This document shows positions 24,193 through 32,336 of a DNA stretch of 64,000 nucleotides, one piece after another (within the stretch, counting starts at the first letter, position 1; each line of letters starts with the position of its first letter). The notes beneath the pieces are model-generated. The model saw nothing but the letters and a program-made list of their open reading frames with translations, ran no database searches and was not told where the DNA came from. The position numbers and the translations under genes are program-made. The DNA lies in assembly GCF_026898115.1 (NCBI RefSeq), contig NZ_CP114036.1:5822001-5886000 (forward strand), in the 5' to 3' direction. The DNA is from Streptomyces sp. S465 (GTDB lineage Bacteria > Actinomycetota > Actinomycetes > Streptomycetales > Streptomycetaceae).

Positions 24193-24236
24193 GGAGCCGG
24201 GCGGCCGCGGGGAAGTCCCCGCGCCCGCCCGGCTCC
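24193..24236. terminator. Long hairpin terminator between convergent genes
   Basis: Two 21-nt arms (24193-24213 and 24216-24236) with one mismatch and a 2-nt loop, between the cupin and PBP genes. It should act in both directions. Confidence 0.85.
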
Positions 24237-24281
24237 CGGGCCTGCGCCGGCGGCCTGGCCGCGGGCTCAGCCGTCCGTGCG

Positions 24282-25925
24282 TCAGCCGCCCGCGCGCAGC
24301 AGCGCCGCCACGATCGGGCCCGCCGTGTCGCCGCCGTGGCCGCCCTCGGGGACCACACCGGCGGCGGCTAGGTCGTCGCGGTAGGCGGTGAACCAGCCGT
24401 TGGGCTTGTCCTGGTTGTCCACCTCGGCCGAACCGGTCTTGGCGCCGAAGTCACCGGTCATCCCGGCCATCGCCTCGGCGGCGGTGCCCGAGGTGGCCGT
24501 CAGCCGCATCAGCTTGCGCAGCTGGTCCTTGGTGCCGGACTTCATCGTCTTGCTCGCCTTGGCCAGCATCCGGTTGTCCAGGGACGGCGAGACCAGGTAC
24601 GGCTGGCGGAAGGTGCCGGTGGAGGCGGTGGCCGCGACCGACGCCATGTTGAGCGGGTTCATCCGCACCCCGCCCTGGCCGATCAGCGAGGCGGCCTTGG
24701 AGGCCGCGGACTGCACCGGTACCGCGCCGTCGAAGGTGGGCACGCCGATCTGCCAGTTGAGCCCGATGCCGAAGACGTCCCGGGCCTCGTTGGTCAGGTC
24801 GTCGTTCTTCAGCTTCCCGGCCTGGCTGATGAAGGCCGTGTTGCAGGAGCGGGCGAAGCTCTGCTCGAAGGTGCCGTTCTTGATCTCGAACTTGTCGTCG
24901 TTCTGGAACTTCCAGCCGCCGTAGGAGAAGTACTTGGGGCACGGATGCGCCTTGCCGTACGCCGCGAGACCCTTGTCGATCAGCGTCGCCGAGGTGATGA
25001 CCTTCATCGTCGAGCCCGGTGCGTACGAGCCCTGGAGGGCGGTGTTGAAACCGTTCGCGGGCGAGTTGGCCAGCGCGAGGATCTCACCGGTGCTGGGCTT
25101 GATCGCCACCACCGACGCCTTGGCCCGCTTGTTCACCTGCTGCTCGGCGGTGCGCTGGAGCGACGCGTCGATCGTGGTGCGGAGCGTGCCCGGGGTGCCC
25201 TTGGAGAGCACCTTCAGCGTCTTGTCGGCGGACTTGGAGCCCTTGGCGCGGGCGATCCAGGTCTCCACGCCCGCCTTGCCGCCCGCCTTGTCGCCGTACC
25301 GCTCGCGCAGCGAGGCCAGGACGGTCTTGAGGGTCGGGTGCTCGGCGGCGGTCAGCTCCTTGCCGTCGCGGTCCACGGCCTTGATCGGCGGCGCCTCGGA
25401 CGCGCCGGTCTTCAGCGTGTCGCCCACGGCGAGGTCGGGGTGCACCACCGAGGGCTTCCAGGCGACGACCGGCTTGCCCGTGTCCGTGTCGCGCGTCACG
25501 GTCAGCGAGGACCCGTACGTCCAGGGGGCGCTCTCACCGTCGTAGGAGATCTGGGCGTTGACCGAGAACGGCACCTTCGCGCCGCTCGCCTCCTCCGGCC
25601 GCAGCGTCACCTTGGCCACATGGGCCTTCTTGCGGTAACCGCTCAGCGCCGTGGTGGCCGCCTCGCTGTCGTCCGTAAGGGCGGCGGCCTTCGCCGTCTC
25701 GCCCGCCGACCAGGCCGCCAGGAACGCGCGGGCGGTGGTCGTGACCTCGGCCGCGCTGGGCGGGCCGGTCTTCACCTTCTTCAGGGCCGGCTTGTCATCG
25801 CCCGAGCCGGCGCTCGCGCCGTCCTTCGGACTCGACGCGTCGTCCTGGCCGCCGCCGCAACCGGCCACACCGACCATGGCGGCGAACACCGCACCGACGA
25901 TCGCGGCTCTCGCGCCACTCCGCAT
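24282..25925 (-). CDS. Lipoprotein penicillin-binding protein (class B, MecA_N domain)
   Basis: A 547-residue D,D-transpeptidase. The N-terminal signal ends in a lipobox 'VAGC' (Cys23), so it is predicted to be lipid-anchored outside the membrane. Next come an NTF2-like MecA_N domain (about 57-165), a dimerisation region and the transpeptidase with 'STMK' (Ser305), 'SCN' (360-362) and 'KTG' (496-498). The MecA_N domain also occurs in low-affinity PBPs. The ATG at 25925 follows gggggttc; an upstream in-frame ATG at 26003 would bury the signal peptide. It probably cross-links peptidoglycan; beta-lactam affinity is unknown. Confidence 0.92.
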   Translation of the reverse strand: MRSGARAAIVGAVFAAMVGVAGCGGGQDDASSPKDGASAGSGDDKPALKKVKTGPPSAAEVTTTARAFLAAWSAGETAKAAALTDDSEAATTALSGYRKKAHVAKVTLRPEEASGAKVPFSVNAQISYDGESAPWTYGSSLTVTRDTDTGKPVVAWKPSVVHPDLAVGDTLKTGASEAPPIKAVDRDGKELTAAEHPTLKTVLASLRERYGDKAGGKAGVETWIARAKGSKSADKTLKVLSKGTPGTLRTTIDASLQRTAEQQVNKRAKASVVAIKPSTGEILALANSPANGFNTALQGSYAPGSTMKVITSATLIDKGLAAYGKAHPCPKYFSYGGWKFQNDDKFEIKNGTFEQSFARSCNTAFISQAGKLKNDDLTNEARDVFGIGLNWQIGVPTFDGAVPVQSAASKAASLIGQGGVRMNPLNMASVAATASTGTFRQPYLVSPSLDNRMLAKASKTMKSGTKDQLRKLMRLTATSGTAAEAMAGMTGDFGAKTGSAEVDNQDKPNGWFTAYRDDLAAAGVVPEGGHGGDTAGPIVAALLRAGG

Positions 25926-26009
25926 TGCAGAACCCCCACTGTGTTCTCGATTCCCTCCATCAGCCGATGGAGGCCGCGGTGCCCGGCACTCTACCGGCAC
26001 CACGACACG

Positions 26010-26041
26010 CCCCCGCGCCCTCAGGTGGGCAGGCGCGGGGG
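26010..26041. terminator. Terminator downstream of O-mannosyltransferase gene
   Basis: cccccgcgcc (26010-26019) pairs with ggcgcggggg (26032-26041) across a 12-nt loop, 27 bp beyond the stop of the mannosyltransferase gene. Confidence 0.7.
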
Positions 26042-26067
26042 AAGCGTGGGGCCGGCGGGGAGGCCGG

Positions 26068-27846
26068 CTAGATCCAGGTGTCCAGCCACATCCGGGCGCG
26101 CCAGGCGTCCATGGGGATCGTCTGGCCGGTGTAGAGCGGGAAGAAGTAGATGAAATTCCAGATGATCAGCAGGACGAGCGCGCCCGAGCCGACCGCGCCG
26201 ACCACCCGGCGGGTCTCGCTCGCCCCCGGCGGTCCCAGCAGCGCCCCGATCATCATCGCCACCGCCAGACACAGGAACGGCACGAAGACGACGGCGTAGA
26301 AGGAGAAGATCGTCCGGTCCTGGTAGAGGAACCACGGCAGATAGCCCGCGGCGACCCCGCACAGGATCGCGCCGGCCCGCCAGTCGCGCCGCAGCGCCCA
26401 CCGGAACAGCAGGTACAGCAGGGCGAAACAGGCCGTCCACCACAGCAGCGGGGTGCCGATGGCCAGCACCTCGCGGGCGCACTTCTCGGCGGCGTCCTTG
26501 GGGCAGCCCTCCTGGCCCGCCCGCGGGGACTCGTAGAAGTACGAGACCGGGCGGGACTGCACCAGCCAGCTCCACGGGTTGGACTGGTAGACGTGCGGTG
26601 AGTCGAGGCCGACGTGGAACTTGTAGACCTCGGACTCGTAGTGCCACAGGCTGCGCAGCGGGTTGAGCAGCCAGTCGAAGGTGCCGCCGGTGCCGTAGCC
26701 CCCGCCGCCCGGCTCCGGGGAGTCGGCCCAGTGGCGGAAATAGCCGCTGTGCCGCCAGCCGTGCGCCCGGTCGAAGGTGCCGCTCGCGGCGAACCAGCCC
26801 GACCAGGAGGCGAGGTACGTGACGAGCGCCACAGGCACCAGCGACAGGAACGCCCAGCCCAGATCGCGCCGCCCCACCGCCCGGTAGGGCCGGTGGGCGC
26901 CCGCGGTACGGCGTGCACCCACGTCCCACAGGACGGCCATCAGGCCGAAGGCCGCCAGGACGTACAGTCCGTTCCACTTGGTGCCGACGGCCAGGCCCAG
27001 CAGCACCCCGGCCGCGATCCGCCACGGCCGCGCGCCCAGCTTCAGGCTCTGGGCGACCGCCGGGTCCGGCCGCGCCGTGCCGTCCTCACCGGCCGGCAGC
27101 GCCGCCGCCAGCCTGGCGCGCGCCTTGTCCCGGTCCACGAGCAGACAGCCGAAGGCGGCCAGCACGAAGAACATCACGACCAGGTCGAGCAGGGCCGTGC
27201 GGCTCATCACGTAGTGCAGCCCGTCCACGGCCATCAGCGCGCCCGCCAGACAGCCGAGGAACGTCGACCGGAACAGCCGCCGCCCGATCCGGCACAGCAT
27301 CAGCACCGAGAGGGTGCCGAGCAGCGCGACCATGAACCGCCAGCCGAACGGGTGCAGCCCGAAGAACTGCTCGCCGAGCCCGATGACCCACTTGCCCACC
27401 GGCGGGTGCACCACGTACGAGGCCGCGTCATCGAGCGGGATGTGCTGCGGGGTGTCGAGGATCCGCTCGTTGGCGTTCTTCGGCCAGGTGCCCTCGTAGC
27501 CGTACTCCCAGATCGACCAGGCGTCCTTGGCGTAGTACGTCTCGTCGAATATGACGTTGTCCGGGCTGCCCAGCCGCCAGAAGCGCATCAGCCCGGCGCA
27601 CAGCGCGACGAGCAGCGGCCCGCCCCAGCCGCTCCAGCGGGCGATTCTGGCCGCCGCCGAGGGGGTCGCGCCGAGGATCTCCCAGAGCCGGGTGCCCGGC
27701 TCCGCGTACGGCGGGACCAGCCGCTCCCGTACGCCGGGCCCGGTCCGGCCCGCGTATCCGAAGCGGCGCAGCCGGCGCTGCCAGGCCGGCGGCTGATGGC
27801 CGGTGGCTTGGCCCGGCTGGGCGTGGGTCGCGGTGTCACTGCTCAC
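26068..27846 (-). CDS. pmt: Protein O-mannosyltransferase (GT39 family)
   Basis: A 592-residue polytopic enzyme transferring mannose from polyprenyl-phosphate-mannose to Ser/Thr of secreted proteins. The catalytic Asp-Glu pair is in the first extracytoplasmic loop, 'NVIFDETYYAKD' (Asp101, Glu102), followed by about ten further helices. Conserved 'HPPVGKW' and 'GTKWNG' loops are present. The GTG at 27846 is chosen because upstream residues are Pro/Ala repeats from a low-complexity region. It is divergent from rsmI, as I recall from other Streptomyces. Confidence 0.92.
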   Translation of the reverse strand: MSSDTATHAQPGQATGHQPPAWQRRLRRFGYAGRTGPGVRERLVPPYAEPGTRLWEILGATPSAAARIARWSGWGGPLLVALCAGLMRFWRLGSPDNVIFDETYYAKDAWSIWEYGYEGTWPKNANERILDTPQHIPLDDAASYVVHPPVGKWVIGLGEQFFGLHPFGWRFMVALLGTLSVLMLCRIGRRLFRSTFLGCLAGALMAVDGLHYVMSRTALLDLVVMFFVLAAFGCLLVDRDKARARLAAALPAGEDGTARPDPAVAQSLKLGARPWRIAAGVLLGLAVGTKWNGLYVLAAFGLMAVLWDVGARRTAGAHRPYRAVGRRDLGWAFLSLVPVALVTYLASWSGWFAASGTFDRAHGWRHSGYFRHWADSPEPGGGGYGTGGTFDWLLNPLRSLWHYESEVYKFHVGLDSPHVYQSNPWSWLVQSRPVSYFYESPRAGQEGCPKDAAEKCAREVLAIGTPLLWWTACFALLYLLFRWALRRDWRAGAILCGVAAGYLPWFLYQDRTIFSFYAVVFVPFLCLAVAMMIGALLGPPGASETRRVVGAVGSGALVLLIIWNFIYFFPLYTGQTIPMDAWRARMWLDTWI

Positions 27847-28297
27847 CGGGCCATCGTAGGGAAGGGGTCTGTGAGTGTGGCGGGGAAAGGCGGCGAACCG
27901 GGGATTCGTGCCGGGGGTGGCGCCGCCGGGCGGCGACGGTGCCGGGGGGCCGTGCCTGGGGCGGCGGTGGCGGGGGTGCCGTGCAGGCGGTGGCCCTGCC
28001 GGGGGAGCCGTGCCCGGGGGGGGCGTGCCTAGGGGCGCTGTGCCGGGGAGCCGTGCCCAGGCCGGCCCTGCCGGGCGGCGACGGTGCCGGGGGTGCCGTG
28101 CCTGGGGTGGCCGTGCGGGCGGTGCCGTGCTCGCGGCGGCCGTCCCCGGGGCGACGGTGCCGGGGGCGGCCATCCCCGGGGCCGCCGTGCGGGGGTGCCG
28201 TGCCGGGGGCGACCGTATCCGCCGCGCCGGTGGCGGGGATTCGTGCTCAGGGCGGTGGCTGCGGGGTCGGTCTCGGTGGGCTGCGAGGATGGTGGGC
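27847..28297. repeat. Degenerate GC-rich repeat region between pmt and rsmI
   Basis: About 27890-28250 is built from imperfect units around 'ggtgccgggggtgccgtgcc' with steps of about 15 bp and multiples. It must hold both divergent promoters, but I cannot pick out -10/-35 elements. Frames are open on both strands, a composition effect: translations are Gly/Ala/Arg/Pro only. Confidence 0.7.
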
Positions 28298-29173
28298 GTG
28301 ACTGGAACGCTCGTACTGGCAGGGACCCCCATCGGCGACCCGGCGGACGCGCCCCCGAGGCTGGCCGCCGAGCTCATGGCCGCCGATGTGGTCGCCGCCG
28401 AGGACACCCGGCGGCTGCGCCGCCTGACCCAGGCGCTGGACGTGCGTCCGGCCGGCCGGGTGGTGTCCTACTTCGAGGGCAACGAGTCGGCCCGTACGCC
28501 CGAGCTGGTCGAGGCGCTGGCCCAGGGCTCCCGGGTGCTGCTGGTCACCGACGCGGGCATGCCGTCGGTTTCCGACCCCGGCTACCGCCTGGTCGCCGCC
28601 GCCGTGGAGCGCGGGATCACCGTCACCGCCGTGCCCGGCCCGTCCGCGGTGCTCACCGCGCTGGCGGTCTCCGGGCTGCCGGTGGACCGCTTCTGCTTCG
28701 AGGGCTTCCCGCCGCGCAAGGCGGGGGAGCGGCTGGCGCGGCTGCGCGAGGTCGCCGAAGAGCGCCGCACCCTGGTCTGGTTCGAGGCCCCGCACCGGCT
28801 GGACGACACCCTGGCGGCCATGGCGGAGGTGTTCGGCGCCGACCGCCGCGCCGCGGTGTGCCGGGAGCTGACCAAGACGTACGAGGAGGTACGGCGCGGC
28901 CCGCTGGCGGAGCTGGCCGCCTGGGCGGCGGAGGGAGTACGCGGCGAGATCACCATCGTGGTCGAGGGCGCCGCCGCCCCCGGCCCGCAGGAGGCCGACC
29001 CCGCCGAGCTGGCCCGCCGGGTCGCGGTGCGCGAGGAGGCCGGTGAGCGCCGTAAGGAGGCCATCGCGGCGGTCGCGCAGGACGCCGGGGTACCCAAACG
29101 GCAGGTCTTCGACGCCGTGGTGGCGGCAAAGAACGCGGCAGGAAGCGCGCCGCGCGAAGGTAAAGCACTGTAG
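28298..29173 (+). CDS. rsmI: 16S rRNA (cytidine-1402 2'-O)-methyltransferase
   Basis: A 291-residue SAM-dependent tetrapyrrole-methylase-fold enzyme that 2'-O-methylates C1402 in the ribosomal P site. Family motifs: 'LAGTPIGD' near the N-terminus, 'AEDTRRLRRL', 'VTDAGMPSVSDPGYRLV', 'VPGPSAVLTAL', 'FEGFPPRK' and 'RELTKTYEEV'. The GTG at 28298 has gagg 9 nt upstream; ATG 28289 is an alternative. It sits at the head of the core block that continues with tatD, rpfB, rsmA and ispE. Confidence 0.93.
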   Translation: MTGTLVLAGTPIGDPADAPPRLAAELMAADVVAAEDTRRLRRLTQALDVRPAGRVVSYFEGNESARTPELVEALAQGSRVLLVTDAGMPSVSDPGYRLVAAAVERGITVTAVPGPSAVLTALAVSGLPVDRFCFEGFPPRKAGERLARLREVAEERRTLVWFEAPHRLDDTLAAMAEVFGADRRAAVCRELTKTYEEVRRGPLAELAAWAAEGVRGEITIVVEGAAAPGPQEADPAELARRVAVREEAGERRKEAIAAVAQDAGVPKRQVFDAVVAAKNAAGSAPREGKAL

Positions 29174-29358
29174 CGAAAGGCAAAGCTCAGGTTACTTCCC
29201 GGGCGGTTTCCGGGCAGTTTGGGAACGCGGTTGCCAAATCTCGCTCAAAGAGCGGAAAGACCCGATGCGGTAGCGCTGGGAAAGGCGTCCACTGGGTGTG
29301 GAACACCCGGGGCGATCCCCTCCCGGAAGACTTGTCCTATGTGACAAGAGGAGCTGCC

Positions 29359-29859
29359 ATGAGCGATATAGCGGGAACTTCGAGCGGTGCTCATCCGATA
29401 GCCGCCCGCACCCCCTCCGGCCCGTCCTCCGGTCCGTCCGGCGAGGTGGCCCATGAGGCCTACGCCTTCGCCTGCATGAAGTGCGGACACGGCTGGGAGC
29501 GGTCGTACGACATCGAACACCACGTGGACGGCGCGGGCCGTGCCTTCGTCGTCTACTTCACCGACGGCCTGCGCGTCCGGTCCCCGCTGACGAGCCCTGA
29601 CTGCGTCAACTGCGGTGCGCATCTGGTGCGGATCATGCGCGCGGGCCAGGTCTCGTCGGCCCTGGAGAGTGCGCGGCGCGGGAGGGCGCACACCACCCGG
29701 GGCCGTAAGGCGGACACCGACGCGCCGGGAACGGCGACCGACACCACGACCGGCACCGCGGCGGATCGGACACCGGAAAACGAGGGTCCCGCACGACGCC
29801 GTACGCACCATTGGCATCTGTCGGATCTGCTGCATCCCTTTCAGCACCACCGCCATTGA
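29359..29859 (+). CDS. Conserved Zn-ribbon-like protein of unknown function
   Basis: A 166-residue protein. Two C-x-x-C pairs (Cys39/42 in 'CMKCGHGW' and Cys82/85 in 'CVNCGAH') frame a central domain containing 'SYDIEHHVDG' and 'VVYFTDG', consistent with a small zinc ribbon. The C-terminus is Thr/Arg-rich and ends in a His-rich stretch ('RRRTHHWHLSDLLHPFQHHRH' in part). A good ribosome site (agaggag) precedes the ATG, overlapped by the small inverted repeat cttgtc-ctatgt-gacaag (29331-29348). The His/Cys content suggests metal binding; function unknown. Confidence 0.75.
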   Translation: MSDIAGTSSGAHPIAARTPSGPSSGPSGEVAHEAYAFACMKCGHGWERSYDIEHHVDGAGRAFVVYFTDGLRVRSPLTSPDCVNCGAHLVRIMRAGQVSSALESARRGRAHTTRGRKADTDAPGTATDTTTGTAADRTPENEGPARRRTHHWHLSDLLHPFQHHRH

Positions 29860-29898
29860 GCACGATCCGGTTCAGCACGATCCGGTTCATCCGGTTCA
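29860..29898. repeat. 15-bp direct repeats after the Zn-ribbon gene
   Basis: gcacgatccggttca occurs at 29860-29874 and 29875-29889, followed by a partial copy tccggttca at 29890-29898. It lies between the Zn-ribbon stop and the tatD promoter. Confidence 0.75.
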
Positions 29899-29962
29899 GA
29901 TGAGCCGTATGCGGGTCAACTGAGCGGCCGGATGTGATTCACCGCACATTCACCGGGATTCA

Positions 29963-29968
29963 TAGAAT
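29963..29968 (+). promoter_or_regulatory. -10 element placing tatD on a leaderless mRNA
   Basis: TAGAAT ends 7 bp before the tatD ATG at 29976 and no ribosome site is present. Transcription would start at or next to the A of the ATG. Confidence 0.55.
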
Positions 29969-29975
29969 CGCGTCC

Positions 29976-30851
29976 ATGGCGAAAAAGGAAAAGGACGTGC
30001 CGCCGCCGCTGCCGGAACCCCTGCGGGTCCCGGTCGCCGATTCCCACACCCACCTGGACATGCAGACGGGCACGGTCGAGGAGGCACTGGCCAAGGCCGC
30101 CTCGGTCGGCGTGACGACTGTCATCCAGGTGGGCTGCGACCTCGCCGGGTCCCGGTGGGCGGCCGAGACCGCGGCGGCGCACCCCAGCGTCTGGGCCACC
30201 GTGGCCCTGCACCCCAACGAGGCGCCGCGCATCGTCCTGGGGGACCCGGACGGCTGGTCCCGGCAGGGCGCGCGGGAGCCCGGCGGCGACACCGCCCTGG
30301 ACGCGGCCCTCGACGAGATAGCGGCCCTCGCCGCCCTGCCCCAGGTGCGGGGCGTGGGCGAGACCGGCCTGGACTACTTCCGCACCGGGCCGGAGGGCAT
30401 GGCCGCCCAGGAGCGGTCGTTCCGCCGCCACATCGCCATCGCCAAGGACCACGGCAAGGCCCTGGTCATCCACGACCGCGAGGCCCACGACGACGTCCTG
30501 CGGGTGCTCGCCGAGGAGGGCGCGCCGGACACCGTCGTCTTCCACTGCTACTCCGGTGACGCGGCCATGGCGAAGATCTGCGCCGAGCGCGGCTACTACA
30601 TGTCGTTCGCGGGCAACGTCACCTTCAAGAACGCCCAGCCACTGCGCGACGCCCTCGCCGTCGCCCCGCTCGACCTCGTCCTCGTCGAGACCGACGCGCC
30701 GTTCCTGACCCCCGTCCCCTACCGCGGACGGCCCAACGCCCCGTACCTGATCCCGCTCACCCTGCGGGCCATGGCCGAGGTCAAGGGCGTCCCCGAGGAC
30801 ACCCTGGCGACCGCCGTAGCGGCCAATACGGCACGCGTCTTCGGCTATTGA
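29976..30851 (+). CDS. tatD: TatD family metal-dependent deoxyribonuclease
   Basis: A 291-residue TIM-barrel metallohydrolase. Metal ligands are visible: 'DSHTHLD' (His24, His26), the Glu in 'GVGETGLDYF', 'VIHDREAHDD', 'VFHCYSGD' and the Asp in 'LVETDAPFLTP'. TatD enzymes are 3'-5' exonucleases used in DNA repair or turnover. The ATG lacks a ribosome site but sits 7 bp after a TAGAAT -10, suggesting a leaderless transcript. Its genomic position before rpfB and rsmA is typical of Gram-positive bacteria. Confidence 0.93.
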   Translation: MAKKEKDVPPPLPEPLRVPVADSHTHLDMQTGTVEEALAKAASVGVTTVIQVGCDLAGSRWAAETAAAHPSVWATVALHPNEAPRIVLGDPDGWSRQGAREPGGDTALDAALDEIAALAALPQVRGVGETGLDYFRTGPEGMAAQERSFRRHIAIAKDHGKALVIHDREAHDDVLRVLAEEGAPDTVVFHCYSGDAAMAKICAERGYYMSFAGNVTFKNAQPLRDALAVAPLDLVLVETDAPFLTPVPYRGRPNAPYLIPLTLRAMAEVKGVPEDTLATAVAANTARVFGY

Positions 30852-30854
30852 GCA

Positions 30855-30939
30855 CGGCGACGGCCGGCTGCCGAAGACGGCGACGGCCGGCTGCCGAAGG
30901 CCGTGACGACCGGCTGCCGAGGACGGTGACGCTCCGGGG
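30855..30939. repeat. 23-bp tandem repeat after tatD
   Basis: Three full units (30855-30877, 30878-30900, 30901-30923), consensus cggcgacggccggctgccga plus aga, and a partial fourth. The array begins 4 bp after the tatD stop codon. Confidence 0.85.
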
Positions 30940-30943
30940 AGGG

Positions 30944-30998
30944 TCATCACACCGCGTGATGATCTTCCTTTGGAGAGTCACCCCCACTCCGCTACAGT
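30944..30998 (+). promoter_or_regulatory. rpfB promoter with upstream inverted repeat
   Basis: TTGGAG (30970-30975) and TACAGT (30993-30998) are spaced by 17 bp. TCATCAC-accgc-GTGATGA (30944-30962) lies just upstream of the -35. A 13-bp direct repeat cccgacgtcctga (31005-31017, 31018-31030) follows in the 5' UTR. Confidence 0.6.
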
Positions 30999-31067
30999 CC
31001 CGGACCCGACGTCCTGACCCGACGTCCTGACCAGTGAACGTGTGGAGTGTGTTACCGGAGTGTTGTC

Positions 31068-32291
31068 GTGAGCCCCACGGGCAGCCACCGCGCCCACCGC
31101 GCCCACCGCGCCGCGGGCGGCCGCGCCGCCGTCCGCCGAGCCGCCCGGCGCGGTGACCGGGCCGAGCCGGTGCGCCGGCTGCTGCCACAAGCGATGGCCG
31201 GCCCGATGCGCCGCCTGTTGCCGCAGGCCATGGTGGTCGCCGCCCTGGCCGGCGGCACCTCCGCCTTCGTGGCCCAGGACAAGGCCGTACGGCTCAGCGT
31301 CGACGGCGACGCCCGCACCCTGCACACCTACGCCGACGACGTGGGTGAGCTGCTGGCGGACGAGCACGTCCACGTCGGGGAGCACGACATCGTCGCCCCC
31401 GCGCCCGGGGAGCCGCTCGCCAGCGGCGACGAGGTCGCCGTCCGCTACGGCCGCCCGGTCACCCTCACCCTCGACGGGGAGCGCCGCCGGGTGTGGACCA
31501 CCGCCCACACGGTTGACGGCGCACTGCGCCAACTGGGCGTACGTGCCGAGGGCGCGTATCTGTCCGCCTCCCGCTCCGCCGCCATCACCCGCCGCGGTCT
31601 GCTCCTGCACGTCCGCACCGAGCGCACCGTCACCTTCCTCGCCGACGGCCGCCCCCACACCGTCCACACCAACGCGGCCACCGTCGGCGAGGCCCTCGCG
31701 GCCGCCGGGCTCACCCTGCGCGGCCAGGACACCATGTCCGTCCCCCGGGACAGCTTCCCGCGCGACGGCCAGACGGTGAAGGTGATGCGGATCACCGGCG
31801 GCAAGAAGGTCCACGACGAGCCGGTGCCCTTCATCACCGTCCGCCACGCCGACCCCACCCTCCCCAAGGGCACCGAGACCGTGGCCCGGCCCGGCGCGCC
31901 GGGCACCCTGCGCACCACCTACCGGGTACGCACCGTCAACGGCGTACGGCAGCGCCCCAAGAAGATCCACAGCGAGCTGGTCAAGGCACCCGTGGCCCGG
32001 ATCGTCCGGGTCGGCACCATGATTCCGCCCGCCACGACCGGCGGCCCGGCGGACGGGCTCAACTGGCGGGCCATGGCCCGCTGCGAATCCGGCGGCCGGC
32101 CGGACGCGGTCGACAGCTCCGGCCGCCACGGCGGCCTCTACCAGCTCGACCAGGGCACCTGGCACGCCCTCGGCGGCCACGGCCGCCCCCAGGACGCGCC
32201 CCCGGCCGAACAGACCTACCGGGCCAAGAAGCTCTACCAGCAGCGCGGCACCGGCCCCTGGCCGACGTGCGGCCGCAAGCTCCACCAGTGA
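31068..32291 (+). CDS. rpfB: Resuscitation-promoting factor, RpfB type
   Basis: A 407-residue secreted or membrane-tethered muralytic enzyme that helps dormant cells or spores resume growth. Order: Arg-rich cytoplasmic N-terminus, signal/anchor helix (about 53-69), three DUF348 repeats (about 72-235), a G5 domain (about 240-315) and a C-terminal Rpf lysozyme-like domain with catalytic Glu340 in 'ARCESGG'. Two Cys in that domain fit the conserved disulfide. The GTG at 31068 follows ccggag. I see no c-di-AMP (ydaO) riboswitch; the predicted leader is only about 60 nt. Confidence 0.93.
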   Translation: MSPTGSHRAHRAHRAAGGRAAVRRAARRGDRAEPVRRLLPQAMAGPMRRLLPQAMVVAALAGGTSAFVAQDKAVRLSVDGDARTLHTYADDVGELLADEHVHVGEHDIVAPAPGEPLASGDEVAVRYGRPVTLTLDGERRRVWTTAHTVDGALRQLGVRAEGAYLSASRSAAITRRGLLLHVRTERTVTFLADGRPHTVHTNAATVGEALAAAGLTLRGQDTMSVPRDSFPRDGQTVKVMRITGGKKVHDEPVPFITVRHADPTLPKGTETVARPGAPGTLRTTYRVRTVNGVRQRPKKIHSELVKAPVARIVRVGTMIPPATTGGPADGLNWRAMARCESGGRPDAVDSSGRHGGLYQLDQGTWHALGGHGRPQDAPPAEQTYRAKKLYQQRGTGPWPTCGRKLHQ

Positions 32292-32336
32292 CAGGCGGTG
32301 GACCGAGCCGTCGGTGAGGCGCCATAAACTTCCACG

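Noticed and set aside
27875..28297. Gly/Ala/Pro repeat frame in front of rsmI
   Set aside because: Frame is open only because of GC repeats; RsmI begins at its conserved L-x-G-T-P-I-G-D end and no homologues I know carry this extension.
30852..31067. c-di-AMP (ydaO) riboswitch upstream of rpfB
   Set aside because: Predicted leader is about 60 nt and I see no conserved ydaO core.
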